A stretch of DNA of 48,658 nt, from the NCBI GenBank assembly GCA_045631075.1, contig JAZQUC010000201.1:1-48658 (forward strand), read 5' to 3'. Numbering within the stretch: the first letter of the stretch is position 1; the number at the start of each line of letters is the position of its first letter. Source of the stretch: Fimenecus sp045631075 (GTDB lineage: Bacteria; Bacillota; Clostridia; Oscillospirales; Acutalibacteraceae). This document shows, in pieces, positions 8,196 to 17,245 of this stretch. A program made the position numbers and the translations under genes. The notes under the pieces are model-generated. The model did not search any database. It worked only from the letters and a program-made list of their open reading frames with translations, and had not been told where the DNA came from.

Positions 8196-8414
8196 GTGAA
8201 CAGAGCAAATATAAAGTTTTCCTCCGTCACATATGCCTTGAGAGCAAAGGAAATTATTGAACAAAACGGAGGTAAAGCAGTAATAAGAAAAAATCCAAAT
8301 CCATTAAGGAATGAAGGATGTGGTTATGTTATCATTGCAACCGGGAATACAGAAAAGATGATAAATCTTTTGAATGTTAACAAAGTAAAATATATTGGAT
8401 ATGTGTCTTTATGA
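8196..8414 (+). CDS. DUF3343 protein, putative S/Se carrier
   Basis: This small protein of about 72 aa contains SSVTYALRAKEIIEQNGGKA and a C-terminal GCGYVI with a single conserved-type cysteine, matching the DUF3343 (putative Se/S carrier-like) family. Its stop overlaps the start of a cysteine-desulfurase-like gene (ATGA), a pairing that suggests it accepts persulfide or selenide from that enzyme. Start choice is uncertain: GTG 8196 has GGGTGA five bases upstream, while GTG 8187 lacks a ribosome site. Confidence 0.72.
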   Translation: MNRANIKFSSVTYALRAKEIIEQNGGKAVIRKNPNPLRNEGCGYVIIATGNTEKMINLLNVNKVKYIGYVSL

Positions 8415-9553
8415 TATATTTGGATAACAGTGCAACATCATATCCTAAACCACAATGTGTAATTGACGGAATAAATGAATCATTTAATTTATATGGTGCT
8501 AATTCTGGGCGTGGTTCATATAAAATGGCTATCGATACAAGTGAACAGATATATAATTGCCGAAAGACTATTTCTGAATATTTTCATCTGCCATATGCTG
8601 AAAACGTAATTTTTACGCATAATTGTACGACTGCATTGAATTTTGCAATTAAAGGGTTAGCAAATAAAGGAAGTCATTTTATAATTTCAAATCTTGAACA
8701 CAATGCAGTTGTAAGACCATTAGAGAGTTTGAAAAAATCAGGAATTTCTGAGTATAGCATTGCAGAAATTAATAAAGATAATTTTTATACTCTTAAAAAT
8801 TTTGAAAGAGAAATAAAAGACAATACTATTGCTATAATTTGCACAGGTGCATCTAATGTTTTTGGTGTAATCCCACCGTATAAATTACTTGCATCATTGG
8901 CACATAAATATAATAAATTATTTATATTGGACTATTCACAGATTGCAGGTATAATACCGTTAGATATCAAGAAGACAAATATCGATATTATGTGTTGTTC
9001 AGGTCATAAAGGTCTTTTAGGACCTACTGGTACAGGATTACTTCTTATAAACAATGATGTTGTTTTCAATACTGTTTTAGAGGGTGGGACAGGAAGCAAT
9101 TCTTTGGATTTGTCACAACCAGATTATTACCCTGACAAATTTGAAAGTGGAACACAAAATATAGTGGGTATAATAGGATTATCAAGAGCAGTTGAATATT
9201 TAAAAAAATATTCGGATTATAGTATATATAATCATGAAATTAAATTGATGAAATATTTTTATTCTAATATGAAATATTGTAGAAATATTATTTTTTATAC
9301 GGATTTTATGAATGACAATAAACTGTATGCTCCGATTATCTCGTTTAATGTAGAAAATATGCATAGTGAGGAAGTTGCTCATAAACTTTCTGAATATAAT
9401 ATTGCAGTAAGAGCAGGTCTTCACTGTGCTCCATTAGCTCACAGAACTTATAAAACAGATAAAATAGGAACAGTTCGTATTTCTCCGTCAATATTTACTA
9501 AAAAAAGTGATATAGATTTATTAATAAATTGTCTAAGAAAAATTGCAAAATAA
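8411..9553 (+). CDS. Cysteine-desulfurase family PLP enzyme (short EF2568-like clade)
   Basis: This 380-aa class V aminotransferase fold shows the short N-terminus YLDNSATSYPKP, EHNAV (H97), LDYSQIAG (D174, Q177), the PLP lysine K200 in SGHKGLLGP, and C339 in RAGLHCAPLAHRT. The family removes sulfur from cysteine or selenium from selenocysteine. The clade resembles TIGR01977, whose exact role is unsettled. It is coupled by a 4-bp overlap to the DUF3343 carrier. No iron-sulfur scaffold gene is adjacent, which argues against a dedicated ISC/SUF role. Confidence 0.85.
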   Translation: MIYLDNSATSYPKPQCVIDGINESFNLYGANSGRGSYKMAIDTSEQIYNCRKTISEYFHLPYAENVIFTHNCTTALNFAIKGLANKGSHFIISNLEHNAVVRPLESLKKSGISEYSIAEINKDNFYTLKNFEREIKDNTIAIICTGASNVFGVIPPYKLLASLAHKYNKLFILDYSQIAGIIPLDIKKTNIDIMCCSGHKGLLGPTGTGLLLINNDVVFNTVLEGGTGSNSLDLSQPDYYPDKFESGTQNIVGIIGLSRAVEYLKKYSDYSIYNHEIKLMKYFYSNMKYCRNIIFYTDFMNDNKLYAPIISFNVENMHSEEVAHKLSEYNIAVRAGLHCAPLAHRTYKTDKIGTVRISPSIFTKKSDIDLLINCLRKIAK

Positions 9554-9571
9554 AATAAGTTGTGATACAAT
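9543..9571 (+). promoter_or_regulatory. Promoter for cdaA
   Basis: TTGCAA (9543-9548), a 17-nt spacer and TACAAT (9566-9571) fit a SigA promoter. It overlaps the stop codon of the upstream gene and gives a leader of about 90 nt before the cdaA ATG. The -10 is overlapped by a 12-bp palindrome. Confidence 0.65.
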
Positions 9572-9578
9572 ATATTGT
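9567..9578. promoter_or_regulatory. 12-bp palindrome, operator candidate 1
   Basis: ACAATATATTGT is a perfect palindrome that overlaps the -10 of the cdaA promoter. An identical copy lies 59 bp downstream. The pair looks like a repressor site that could bend or loop the DNA, but no regulator is known for it. Confidence 0.5.
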
Positions 9579-9625
9579 GAATATGTATATTCGTTTGAAT
9601 TTTACTGTTTATTAACGATTTTTTT

Positions 9626-9637
9626 ACAATATATTGT
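9626..9637. promoter_or_regulatory. 12-bp palindrome, operator candidate 2
   Basis: A second exact ACAATATATTGT, within the cdaA leader and 28 bp before the ATG. Its spacing to the first copy (59 bp) is between five and six helical turns. Confidence 0.5.
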
Positions 9638-9665
9638 ATTTTTTTATGAAAAGAGTGAGATAATT

Positions 9666-10553
9666 ATGTTTGAAAGTTTCGGTGTATATTTCGACCAGGT
9701 TAAAAGAGCTATAGTTTCTTTTAACTCAATTAGTGATATTCTCGATGTTTTACTTGTTGCATTTGTTATTTATAGTGCAATTAAACTTATAAGGGACACA
9801 AGGGCTTTTCAGCTTGTTAAAGGTGTTATTTTACTTGCGGCAGTGTATTTTATGGTTTCGATTTTTAATATGGAAGCAAGTAAGTATCTTTTGAGTCTAT
9901 TGTTCGGGAATTTGCTTATTATTCTCGTAATTATTTTCTCACCTGAAATTCGTCACGCACTTGAAAGTGTTGGAAGAAGTTCGGTTTCAAATATTAATTT
10001 GTTTAATCTTAAAAATCGTGATGAATCAGCAATTCAGGAATCCATTAAGTCTTCAATCAATTCTGTTTGTAAAGCATGTGGTGATTTAAGTGATAAACAG
10101 ATTGGTGCGCTGATTGTATTTGAAAAAGATACTATGCTTGGTGAAATTGCTAAAACAGGTACAATGCTCGACGCTACCGTTACAACTGAATTGATTTGTA
10201 ATATCTTTTTTCCAAAGGCTCCCATGCATGATGGCGCTGTTATTATAAAAGATGGTCGTGTTGTTTCTGCTGGATGTATTCTTCCATTGACAAGTAAAAA
10301 CGACCTTAGTAGTGAGCTTGGTACAAGACACAGAGCTGCTGTTGGTATGACTGAATCCAGCGATGCTCTTGTTGTAGTTGTGTCAGAAGAAACTGGCCAT
10401 ATTTCAATTGCTGAAAGAGGTCAGCTTAATCGAAATATTTCTGACGGTGATTTGCGTGAAATTTTATCTCGTTCATTTATTAAAGTAAATGATAAAGATG
10501 GCAACAAGATTAAGAAAATTTTAAGAGGTAATAAAAATGAATCAGAAGAATAA
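9666..10553 (+). CDS. cdaA: Diadenylate cyclase
   Basis: Synthesises c-di-AMP from two ATP at the membrane, controlling potassium and wall homeostasis. The 295-aa protein has three membrane helices in roughly the first 95 residues. A DAC domain follows with the catalytic DGA (189-191) and GTRHRAA (219-225). ATG 9666 follows GAGTGAG; a 41-codon upstream extension reads across the promoter and leader and is rejected. Its end overlaps the cdaR start, the standard Firmicute cdaA-cdaR arrangement. The usual third gene, glmM, is absent here. Confidence 0.96.
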   Translation: MFESFGVYFDQVKRAIVSFNSISDILDVLLVAFVIYSAIKLIRDTRAFQLVKGVILLAAVYFMVSIFNMEASKYLLSLLFGNLLIILVIIFSPEIRHALESVGRSSVSNINLFNLKNRDESAIQESIKSSINSVCKACGDLSDKQIGALIVFEKDTMLGEIAKTGTMLDATVTTELICNIFFPKAPMHDGAVIIKDGRVVSAGCILPLTSKNDLSSELGTRHRAAVGMTESSDALVVVVSEETGHISIAERGQLNRNISDGDLREILSRSFIKVNDKDGNKIKKILRGNKNESEE

Positions 10554-11847
10554 TCAGACAGAAAAAAATAACAGACTTTCATTTTCTGATTTATTAAAAG
10601 ATAAAAGATTTATGTTGTTTTTTTCATGTTTACTTGCATTTGTTTTATGGATGTGGGTTGCAATAGAGAAAAGCCCTGAAACACAGCGAACTATTACAGG
10701 TGTTCCTGTTCAGATAAATCTTGAAAACAGTGTTCCTGAACAATTAGGACTCAATGTTTTCGGAAATTCAGAATTTACAATTGATGTTACAGTAAAAGGA
10801 AAGAAATATATCACTTCATCATTAAGTGCTGATGACATTGATGTTATTGCAAATACAAATTATGTTGATGGCTCTGGTGTCAAAACACTTCAGTTAAAAG
10901 TTACTCCGAAAGAGAATAATGCGGATTATGTTATTTCATCATATTCATCAAATTATGTTGAAGTTTATTTTGATACATACAAAGAAATTGAATTGCCGTT
11001 ACAAGGAGTTATAGAAACTGATTTATCATCAGTTGTTCCTGAAGGTTGCGTTGCCGGTGATACTGTTCTTTCAAAAAATACGGTGCTTGTTTCAGGACCT
11101 ACAGCAGAAGTTAATAAGGTTTCAAGCGTTACAGCAAATATTACTATTGACAAGGTGTTGGACAAAACAACAGTATTTGACCCTGTTTTTAAAATTATAA
11201 CTAATGATGGTTCATCTCTTGAATATGTAAAACTTGTTACTGATGAAACTAATATTACGGTTACTGTTCCTGTATTGAAAGAAGTTGTTTTACCTACAAC
11301 AATTGAATTCAGAAATGCACCTTCTTATTTTATTAATAATCCATTATCATATACAGTTTATCCGTCAACAGTAAAGGTTGCAGTTCCTGTTGATATGATA
11401 GATTCAACAGAGTACTATGTTGTTGATACAATAGATTTTGCTGATATTTCAGGTAGCATTAATACATTTAACATTGATGTTAATACGGTTGCTAATTCTT
11501 TTAAGATTTTAAGTAACATTTCAAAATTCACTGTTAAAATTGATGCTTCAGAGATGGTGTCAAAAACAATTATTGTACCATCAAAAAATATTTCAGTATT
11601 AAATAACAGAGATGATTTTTCAGTTTCTGTTACAAATAACAAAGATATCGCAGTAAAGGTTGTTGGTAAAGAAGGTTATATTGATAATATAACTGCTGAT
11701 AATCTTTCGATTGTTGTTGATACAAACGAACAAGAAATTAATAATAATACAAATGTATTACAGGGATATGTTGTTGTTTCAGGTGATTTTCCATGTTGGA
11801 GCGTTGGAAGATATGATGTTAAGGTTAAGGCAACATCATTAAATTAA
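10537..11847 (+). CDS. cdaR: YbbR-domain regulator of CdaA
   Basis: This 436-aa protein is anchored by one membrane helix (about residues 26-44). Extracellular YbbR-type repeats follow, recognisable by recurring segments such as GVPVQINLEN and LPLQGVIETD. In other Firmicutes CdaR binds CdaA and tunes its activity. The start lies inside the end of cdaA and has AGAGGTAA upstream, so the two are translationally coupled. It is followed 19 bp later by a lipoprotein gene. Confidence 0.9.
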   Translation: MNQKNNQTEKNNRLSFSDLLKDKRFMLFFSCLLAFVLWMWVAIEKSPETQRTITGVPVQINLENSVPEQLGLNVFGNSEFTIDVTVKGKKYITSSLSADDIDVIANTNYVDGSGVKTLQLKVTPKENNADYVISSYSSNYVEVYFDTYKEIELPLQGVIETDLSSVVPEGCVAGDTVLSKNTVLVSGPTAEVNKVSSVTANITIDKVLDKTTVFDPVFKIITNDGSSLEYVKLVTDETNITVTVPVLKEVVLPTTIEFRNAPSYFINNPLSYTVYPSTVKVAVPVDMIDSTEYYVVDTIDFADISGSINTFNIDVNTVANSFKILSNISKFTVKIDASEMVSKTIIVPSKNISVLNNRDDFSVSVTNNKDIAVKVVGKEGYIDNITADNLSIVVDTNEQEINNNTNVLQGYVVVSGDFPCWSVGRYDVKVKATSLN

Positions 11848-11866
11848 AAAAGTGAGGTGACAAACA

Positions 11867-13249
11867 ATGAAAAAATTAATTACTATATTTTTAATAATTA
11901 TCATCGTATGTTTGTCATTTACAAGTTGTGATTATAATATTACTTCTATCGAAAGTTTAATGCGACCACCTAAACTTAGCGGTGAAAGTAGTCTTCTTCA
12001 AAAAGCATTTGAGGAATCAGTTGCCGATATTAATGGCGTTATTATGAAGACACCGATTAGTGGTCAGTATCGTTCTTCATATTTATTTTTTGATTTAGAA
12101 AATGACGGTGAGCAGGAGGCTATTGTTTTTTATTCTAATCCAATGGTCGATTCAATGGCATATGCTAATGTTTTTAAGCATGTTAATGGTGAATGGAAAA
12201 ATATTTCGAAGATTAAAGGAAAAAATGAAGAAGTTTATGAAGTTAATTTTGCTGACATAAATGGTGATAATATTTCAGAAATACTTATCAGTTGGACTGG
12301 TGCAGTTGTTTCTGATAAAGTTAATTCATCAGATTTTGGCACAGGCAATGAAAGACTTCTTTCCGTATATTCATGTGACGGTATTACAACCACTCTTCTT
12401 AAAACGGAGACATATTCAAACATTTTTCTTGAGGATTTGAATAATGATAACAGTGATGAAATTGTTATTTTTAAAATTGTTCTTGCTGATAATGAAAAGC
12501 AGACTACTTCAAGAATTATTGCATTTAATGATGATTTTACAATAAAATTAGATGAAAAGTTATCATTGACTGGTATGTTAGAGATAAAAAATATTACAAC
12601 AGATAATATTGAAATCAATGATAAAAAGCATACAAGAATATTCGTAGATGGCTCTATCAGTGAAAATGGAGTAATAACAGAAATTATTGATATTGAAAAT
12701 GAATTGTTTGATGTTTCTTTACCTTTGTATGAAACAAATCAGTCTCACAAGCCGTTAACTTTAAGAGCATCAAGAACATATTGCAACGATATTGATAATG
12801 ATGGTATTATTGAAATTCCTACTGATGAAGTTTTACCATATGGTTATCGAATTAGCAAAAATTCTAATCAACAAAATGAATTATATATGACTGTTTGGTC
12901 AGAGTTTACTGATTCTTCATTATCAGTTGATTTTAAATGTCTTATGAATAATTCATTCAATTATATGTTTGAATTTTCTGATGATATTTTATCGCATATG
13001 TCAGCTGTGTATAATGACAATAATTGTACATTAACTTTTTATTCTGTAGATAGTAATGGTCAGTTTGAAAATGAATTGTTTTCAATTAAAGCTTTCTATG
13101 AACCGGATTGGGAAGATAATCATAACAGATATGTAAGATTTGCAGAAAATAGTACTTATGTATATGGATATCTTGTATTAAATGAAGAGAACGATGAAAA
13201 TTATGAAGAATTCATTCTTGAGAATTTTAAAATTCTGAATCAGGAGTAA
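11867..13249 (+). CDS. Putative lipoprotein with FG-GAP-like calcium-binding repeats
   Basis: A 460-aa exported protein of unknown function. A basic start and hydrophobic stretch lead to SFTSC, a plausible though imperfect lipobox (F at -3), which would anchor it to the membrane via C21. At least four acidic loops of the form DxxxDGxxE are seen (DLENDGEQEAIVF, DINGDNISEI, DLNNDNSDEI, DIDNDGIIEI), resembling VCBS/FG-GAP beta-propeller repeats. It lies between cdaR and a two-component system whose start is four bases after its stop, so it may be a sensor accessory. The ribosome site is GTGAGGTGA. Confidence 0.7.
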   Translation: MKKLITIFLIIIIVCLSFTSCDYNITSIESLMRPPKLSGESSLLQKAFEESVADINGVIMKTPISGQYRSSYLFFDLENDGEQEAIVFYSNPMVDSMAYANVFKHVNGEWKNISKIKGKNEEVYEVNFADINGDNISEILISWTGAVVSDKVNSSDFGTGNERLLSVYSCDGITTTLLKTETYSNIFLEDLNNDNSDEIVIFKIVLADNEKQTTSRIIAFNDDFTIKLDEKLSLTGMLEIKNITTDNIEINDKKHTRIFVDGSISENGVITEIIDIENELFDVSLPLYETNQSHKPLTLRASRTYCNDIDNDGIIEIPTDEVLPYGYRISKNSNQQNELYMTVWSEFTDSSLSVDFKCLMNNSFNYMFEFSDDILSHMSAVYNDNNCTLTFYSVDSNGQFENELFSIKAFYEPDWEDNHNRYVRFAENSTYVYGYLVLNEENDENYEEFILENFKILNQE

Positions 13250-13253
13250 TTAT

Positions 13254-13958
13254 ATGAAATATGTTTTAATCGCAGAAGATGAATCATCAATCAGAGATTT
13301 TGTTGTTATTAATCTTCGTCGTAGTGGGTACGAAGTTATTGAAGCTGTTAATGGTGAAGATGCAATAAAAAAATTTGATGAATATATTAATGAAATAGAT
13401 GTTGTAATTCTTGATATTACTATGCCGATAATTGATGGTCTTGAAGTGTGCAAATATATAAGAACAAAAAGCAGTCGAATTGGTATTGTAATGCTTACAG
13501 CAAGAACGCAGGAAATGGATAAGGTTACCGGACTTATGGTAGGTGCTGATGATTATGTTACAAAGCCGTTTTCACCATCTGAGTTAATGGCTCGTATAGA
13601 TGCTATTTATAGAAGAGTTTCTTTAACAAGTGAGCCTGAATCAGTTAATGCGCATCAAAATTCAATTTCATTAAATGAATTTTTACTTGATTTGCGTAGC
13701 CATACATTAACTAAGAACGGAGTTCCTGTAGAGTTGACTCAGGTCGAGTTTCAAATTATTGAATACTTTTTTTCAAATCCAAATGTTGCTTTAGAAAGAA
13801 ATAAGATTTTAAAGTTTGTATGGGGTGACTCATATTTTGGTGATGAAAAAGTTGTTGATGTTAATATTCATAGATTGAGAAATAAAATTGAAGATGAACC
13901 ATCTCAACCTAAACATTTGACTACTGTTTGGGGTATGGGATATAAATGGATTGTGTAA
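13254..13958 (+). CDS. OmpR/PhoB-family response regulator
   Basis: A 234-aa two-domain regulator. The receiver domain has the acidic pair E8/D9, phospho-acceptor D54 (VVILDITMP) and K104 (TKPFS). A C-terminal winged helix follows, with VELTQVEFQIIEYF and KVVDVNIHRLRNKIED. It lies four bases after the lipoprotein stop and 35 bp before its histidine kinase. The regulon cannot be read from sequence; similarity is general to WalR/PhoP/ResD types. Confidence 0.95.
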   Translation: MKYVLIAEDESSIRDFVVINLRRSGYEVIEAVNGEDAIKKFDEYINEIDVVILDITMPIIDGLEVCKYIRTKSSRIGIVMLTARTQEMDKVTGLMVGADDYVTKPFSPSELMARIDAIYRRVSLTSEPESVNAHQNSISLNEFLLDLRSHTLTKNGVPVELTQVEFQIIEYFFSNPNVALERNKILKFVWGDSYFGDEKVVDVNIHRLRNKIEDEPSQPKHLTTVWGMGYKWIV

Positions 13959-13993
13959 GAAAATATATTATATTGTGATTGGCGGTGACAAAA

Positions 13994-15400
13994 GTGAAGA
14001 AAAGTATAGTTAAGCGATGGGCTTATACTGTTCTTGCAAGCACAGTTTTTGTTATCGTTGTTATTGGTGTTTTAATGGGATTGTTCATTAAAAATCAATA
14101 TTATGATGCTGTAAGAATGACTTTAAATTCTCGTGCAACATCTTTGGTTATGTCATATTTTAATTCACAATCAACGGTTTCAGATGAATTGTTTAATAAG
14201 ATGTCAAAGAATTTTGTCGATAATTTTTCTGATAAAAATGTAATGGAAGTTTGGGTTATTGACAAAAATGGTCATGTAGTTGTATCTTCTACAGGCTTTT
14301 CAGTTAAGGGTGAATCGTATCCTGATTATAACTATGCAAAAGCTGATGAAAATGGCATAGGTGAATGGATAGGAAAAATGAAAAATGGTGAAAAAGTTAT
14401 GGCTTTGACATACATTCTTCCTGAAAATTCACAGGGTGTGAACGGAGCAATCCGTTATATTATTTCACTACAGGATATTGACAGACAAATTTATACAATA
14501 TGGATGCTTATTGGATTTCTATTGATTCTTGTAATTTGTTTTGTTATAACATCTGGTGGATTTTTTATTAATTCTATTATTAATCCGGTTCGTAAAATAA
14601 ATGAAACAGCGTCGAAAATTGCAACAGGTGACTTTAATGTTTCTATTGAGAAACATAAATATGATGATGAAATTGGTCAGCTTTGCGACACGATAAATAA
14701 TATGGCACACGAAATTGGTGAAACAGAACGAATGAAAAATGATTTCATTTCTACTGTTTCACATGAATTAAGAACTCCATTGACTGCGATTAAAGGCTGG
14801 GGAGAAACGATTAAACTTGCTCAGAATGATGAGGAACTTCTCAATAAGGGTCTCGATGTTATTGTTAATGAGACGGAACGATTATCCGACCTTGTTGAAG
14901 AGTTGCTTGATTTCTCAAGAATGGAAAGTGGAAAGCTATCCTTAAAAAAATCACAAATTGATATTGTAAAAGAGCTTACAGAGATTCTTGAGGTTTTTGA
15001 GAGTCGTTCATCACGAGAGGGTATTGATTTGAATGTTGATATTCCCTTTAAGAGTATTATGATAAATGGAGATAAAAACCGTTTAAAGCAATCTTTTGTT
15101 AATATCATTGATAATAGTTTTAAATACACTTCTAAGGGCGGATACGTTAATGTTCAATTAAGAGTAAATAATTCAAGTGTGTTTATTTCAATAAAAGATA
15201 ATGGTTGTGGTATTTCAAAGCATGATTTACCAAAAATAACACAAAAATTTTATAAAGCTAATAACAGTGCACGCGGAAGCGGCATTGGATTAGCAGTTAC
15301 TGATGAAATTATTAAACTTCACAATGGTGAAATTATAATTGAAAGTGAAATTGGCATTGGTACAACTGTATCAATTGTTTTACCAAGAAATAATAAATAA
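13994..15400 (+). CDS. Sensor histidine kinase
   Basis: A 468-aa membrane kinase that should phosphorylate the preceding response regulator. TM1 spans about residues 11-33, an extracellular domain about 34-167, TM2 about 168-192, and HAMP about 190-243. HisKA has H257 in SHELRTPL. The ATPase domain has NIIDNSFKYT (N box), DNGCGI (G1) and GSGIGLAV (G2). GTG 13994 is preferred because GGCGGTGA precedes it; a TTG five codons upstream has no ribosome site. Confidence 0.95.
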   Translation: MKKSIVKRWAYTVLASTVFVIVVIGVLMGLFIKNQYYDAVRMTLNSRATSLVMSYFNSQSTVSDELFNKMSKNFVDNFSDKNVMEVWVIDKNGHVVVSSTGFSVKGESYPDYNYAKADENGIGEWIGKMKNGEKVMALTYILPENSQGVNGAIRYIISLQDIDRQIYTIWMLIGFLLILVICFVITSGGFFINSIINPVRKINETASKIATGDFNVSIEKHKYDDEIGQLCDTINNMAHEIGETERMKNDFISTVSHELRTPLTAIKGWGETIKLAQNDEELLNKGLDVIVNETERLSDLVEELLDFSRMESGKLSLKKSQIDIVKELTEILEVFESRSSREGIDLNVDIPFKSIMINGDKNRLKQSFVNIIDNSFKYTSKGGYVNVQLRVNNSSVFISIKDNGCGISKHDLPKITQKFYKANNSARGSGIGLAVTDEIIKLHNGEIIIESEIGIGTTVSIVLPRNNK

Positions 15401-15412
15401 GGAGCAAATAAA

Positions 15413-16387
15413 TTGAGTAATAAAAAGCAACACAAAACTTCAATTGGTGGACAAGCTCTTATTGAAGGTATAATGATGAAAGGTCCAAAAGGTACGGCAA
15501 TGTCTGTCAGATTACCTGATGGTACTATTGATACTGAATTGGAAGCAAATACTGGCAAAAGGAATCCAGTAATGAAAATTCCGATTGTAAGAGGTGTATA
15601 TGCATTTGCTGATTCTATGATTTCAGGTTATAAATATCTTATGAAATCTGCTGATAAAGCATTGACTGAGGAAGAAAAAGAGGAGGATATGTCAAAACTT
15701 GACAAGTGGTTAAATGAGCATCTGAGCGAAAATATGATGAATATTGTTACTGGTGTTTCATCTGTTTTAGGTGTTGTTCTTGCAATGCTTGTTTTCCTGT
15801 ATTTACCTATTGAAATAGTTGATTTATTCGATACATATATTTTAACTACTATTGATATTTCAAAATATCATCCTTTGATTGAAGGCATTATGAGAATTAT
15901 TATTTTTATACTTTATATGTATCTTGTTTCTAAAATGTCAATGATTAAAAGAGTGTTTATGTATCACGGTGCTGAACACAAAGCAATTTTCTGTTATGAA
16001 AATGGCCTTGATTTAACAGTTGATAACATTCGTAAAATGTCTCGTTTCCATCCAAGATGTGGAACAGCGTTTATGTTTGTAATGATTATTTTAAGTATGA
16101 CTGCATCATTTTCATTAGTTCTTATTTTTCCTGAACTTGTGAATATAAATAAGATTCTTTGGATGGCAATTAAACTTGCTATTCTTCCTGTTGTAATGGG
16201 AATTGGATATGAATTTATTAAATATGCAGGTAAACATGAAAATATTGTTGTTAAGATTTTGTCTTATCCAGGACTTTTAATGCAAAGAATTACAACAGTT
16301 GAACCAACTGATGATATTATTGAAGTTGCTATTGAATCAATTAAAGCAGTTATTACTGATAATCCAGAGGACGATATGATAAAATGA
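15413..16387 (+). CDS. DUF1385 membrane protein (YqhQ-like)
   Basis: A 324-aa protein of unknown biochemical function. It has the family N-terminus GGQALIEGIMMKGP, several membrane helices (about residues 115-185 and 220-270), and the conserved MYHGAEHKAIFCYENG and RFHPRCGTAFMF segments. Translation starts at TTG 15413 after AAGGAGC. Its stop overlaps the prmC start (ATGA), an association common in Firmicutes. Confidence 0.9.
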   Translation: MSNKKQHKTSIGGQALIEGIMMKGPKGTAMSVRLPDGTIDTELEANTGKRNPVMKIPIVRGVYAFADSMISGYKYLMKSADKALTEEEKEEDMSKLDKWLNEHLSENMMNIVTGVSSVLGVVLAMLVFLYLPIEIVDLFDTYILTTIDISKYHPLIEGIMRIIIFILYMYLVSKMSMIKRVFMYHGAEHKAIFCYENGLDLTVDNIRKMSRFHPRCGTAFMFVMIILSMTASFSLVLIFPELVNINKILWMAIKLAILPVVMGIGYEFIKYAGKHENIVVKILSYPGLLMQRITTVEPTDDIIEVAIESIKAVITDNPEDDMIK

Positions 16388-17214
16388 CCATAAAAGAATT
16401 ATATACATACTGTTCAGATGAACTATCATTCACTGAATGTGGCGATTTTGAAGCAATGTGTATCTTTAACGATATTCTTGGATTCACCAAAAGTCAGATT
16501 TTGTTAAATAATCAAACTGTTACATTATATCATCAAGAAAAAATTAATGATATAATTAACAGAAGAAAAAAAGGCGAGCCATTACAGTATATTTTAGGTA
16601 AATGGGATTTCTATGATTTAAGTTTTTCGGTAGGTGAAGGTGTTCTCATTCCAAGACCCGAAACAGAAATTCTTGTTGATTTTGCTTTTGAGAAATTAAA
16701 AGAAGTTAAAAATCCTGTTGTATATGACCTTTGCTCAGGGTCAGGATGTATCGGTTTAACGATTGCAAAGCATTTTAAAGATGCAAAAGTATATCTTCTT
16801 GAAAAAGAAGAGAAAGCATTAAAATATTTATTAAAAAATAAGGAAGATTTAAAACTTCAAAATGTTACGGTTATAAATGATGATTTGTTTACTGTAGATT
16901 TGTCACTTTTTCCTGATTGTGATATGATTCTTTCCAATCCACCGTATATTATGACGGATGAAATTGATAACTTGCAAAAAGAAGTTTTATTTGAACCCAT
17001 AACAGCACTTGATGGTGGATGTGATGGATATGATTTTTACAGATGTCTTTCTGAAAGATGGTACAATAAAGTAAAAACTGGCGGTTACATTGCTATGGAG
17101 TGCGGTGAAGAGCAAAGTAAACATATTATCGAGCTGTTTGATGGCAAATATAATGAAAGTGATATTATTTTTGATTTTAATAATATTGACAGAGTTGTTA
17201 CTTTTAGAATATAA
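16384..17214 (+). CDS. prmC: Release-factor glutamine methyltransferase
   Basis: Methylates the GGQ glutamine of peptide-chain release factors using SAM. The 276-aa protein has LIPRPETEILVD, the SAM-binding DLCSGSGCIGL and the catalytic SNPPYI, all diagnostic of PrmC/HemK. It is coupled by overlap to DUF1385. The prfA gene that often accompanies it is not in this window. Confidence 0.95.
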   Translation: MTIKELYTYCSDELSFTECGDFEAMCIFNDILGFTKSQILLNNQTVTLYHQEKINDIINRRKKGEPLQYILGKWDFYDLSFSVGEGVLIPRPETEILVDFAFEKLKEVKNPVVYDLCSGSGCIGLTIAKHFKDAKVYLLEKEEKALKYLLKNKEDLKLQNVTVINDDLFTVDLSLFPDCDMILSNPPYIMTDEIDNLQKEVLFEPITALDGGCDGYDFYRCLSERWYNKVKTGGYIAMECGEEQSKHIIELFDGKYNESDIIFDFNNIDRVVTFRI

Positions 17215-17245
17215 TATTATTTTAGAAAATTGAAAGGAATATAAA

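Noticed and set aside
9543..9665. N-terminal extension of cdaA by 41 codons
   Set aside because: It would read through the promoter and both palindromes. The ATG at 9666 has a ribosome site and gives the usual CdaA N-terminus.
12235..12618. A 127-codon minus-strand frame
   Set aside because: It lies inside the lipoprotein gene, which has a signal peptide and repeated calcium-loop motifs. No ribosome site or family features support the antisense frame.
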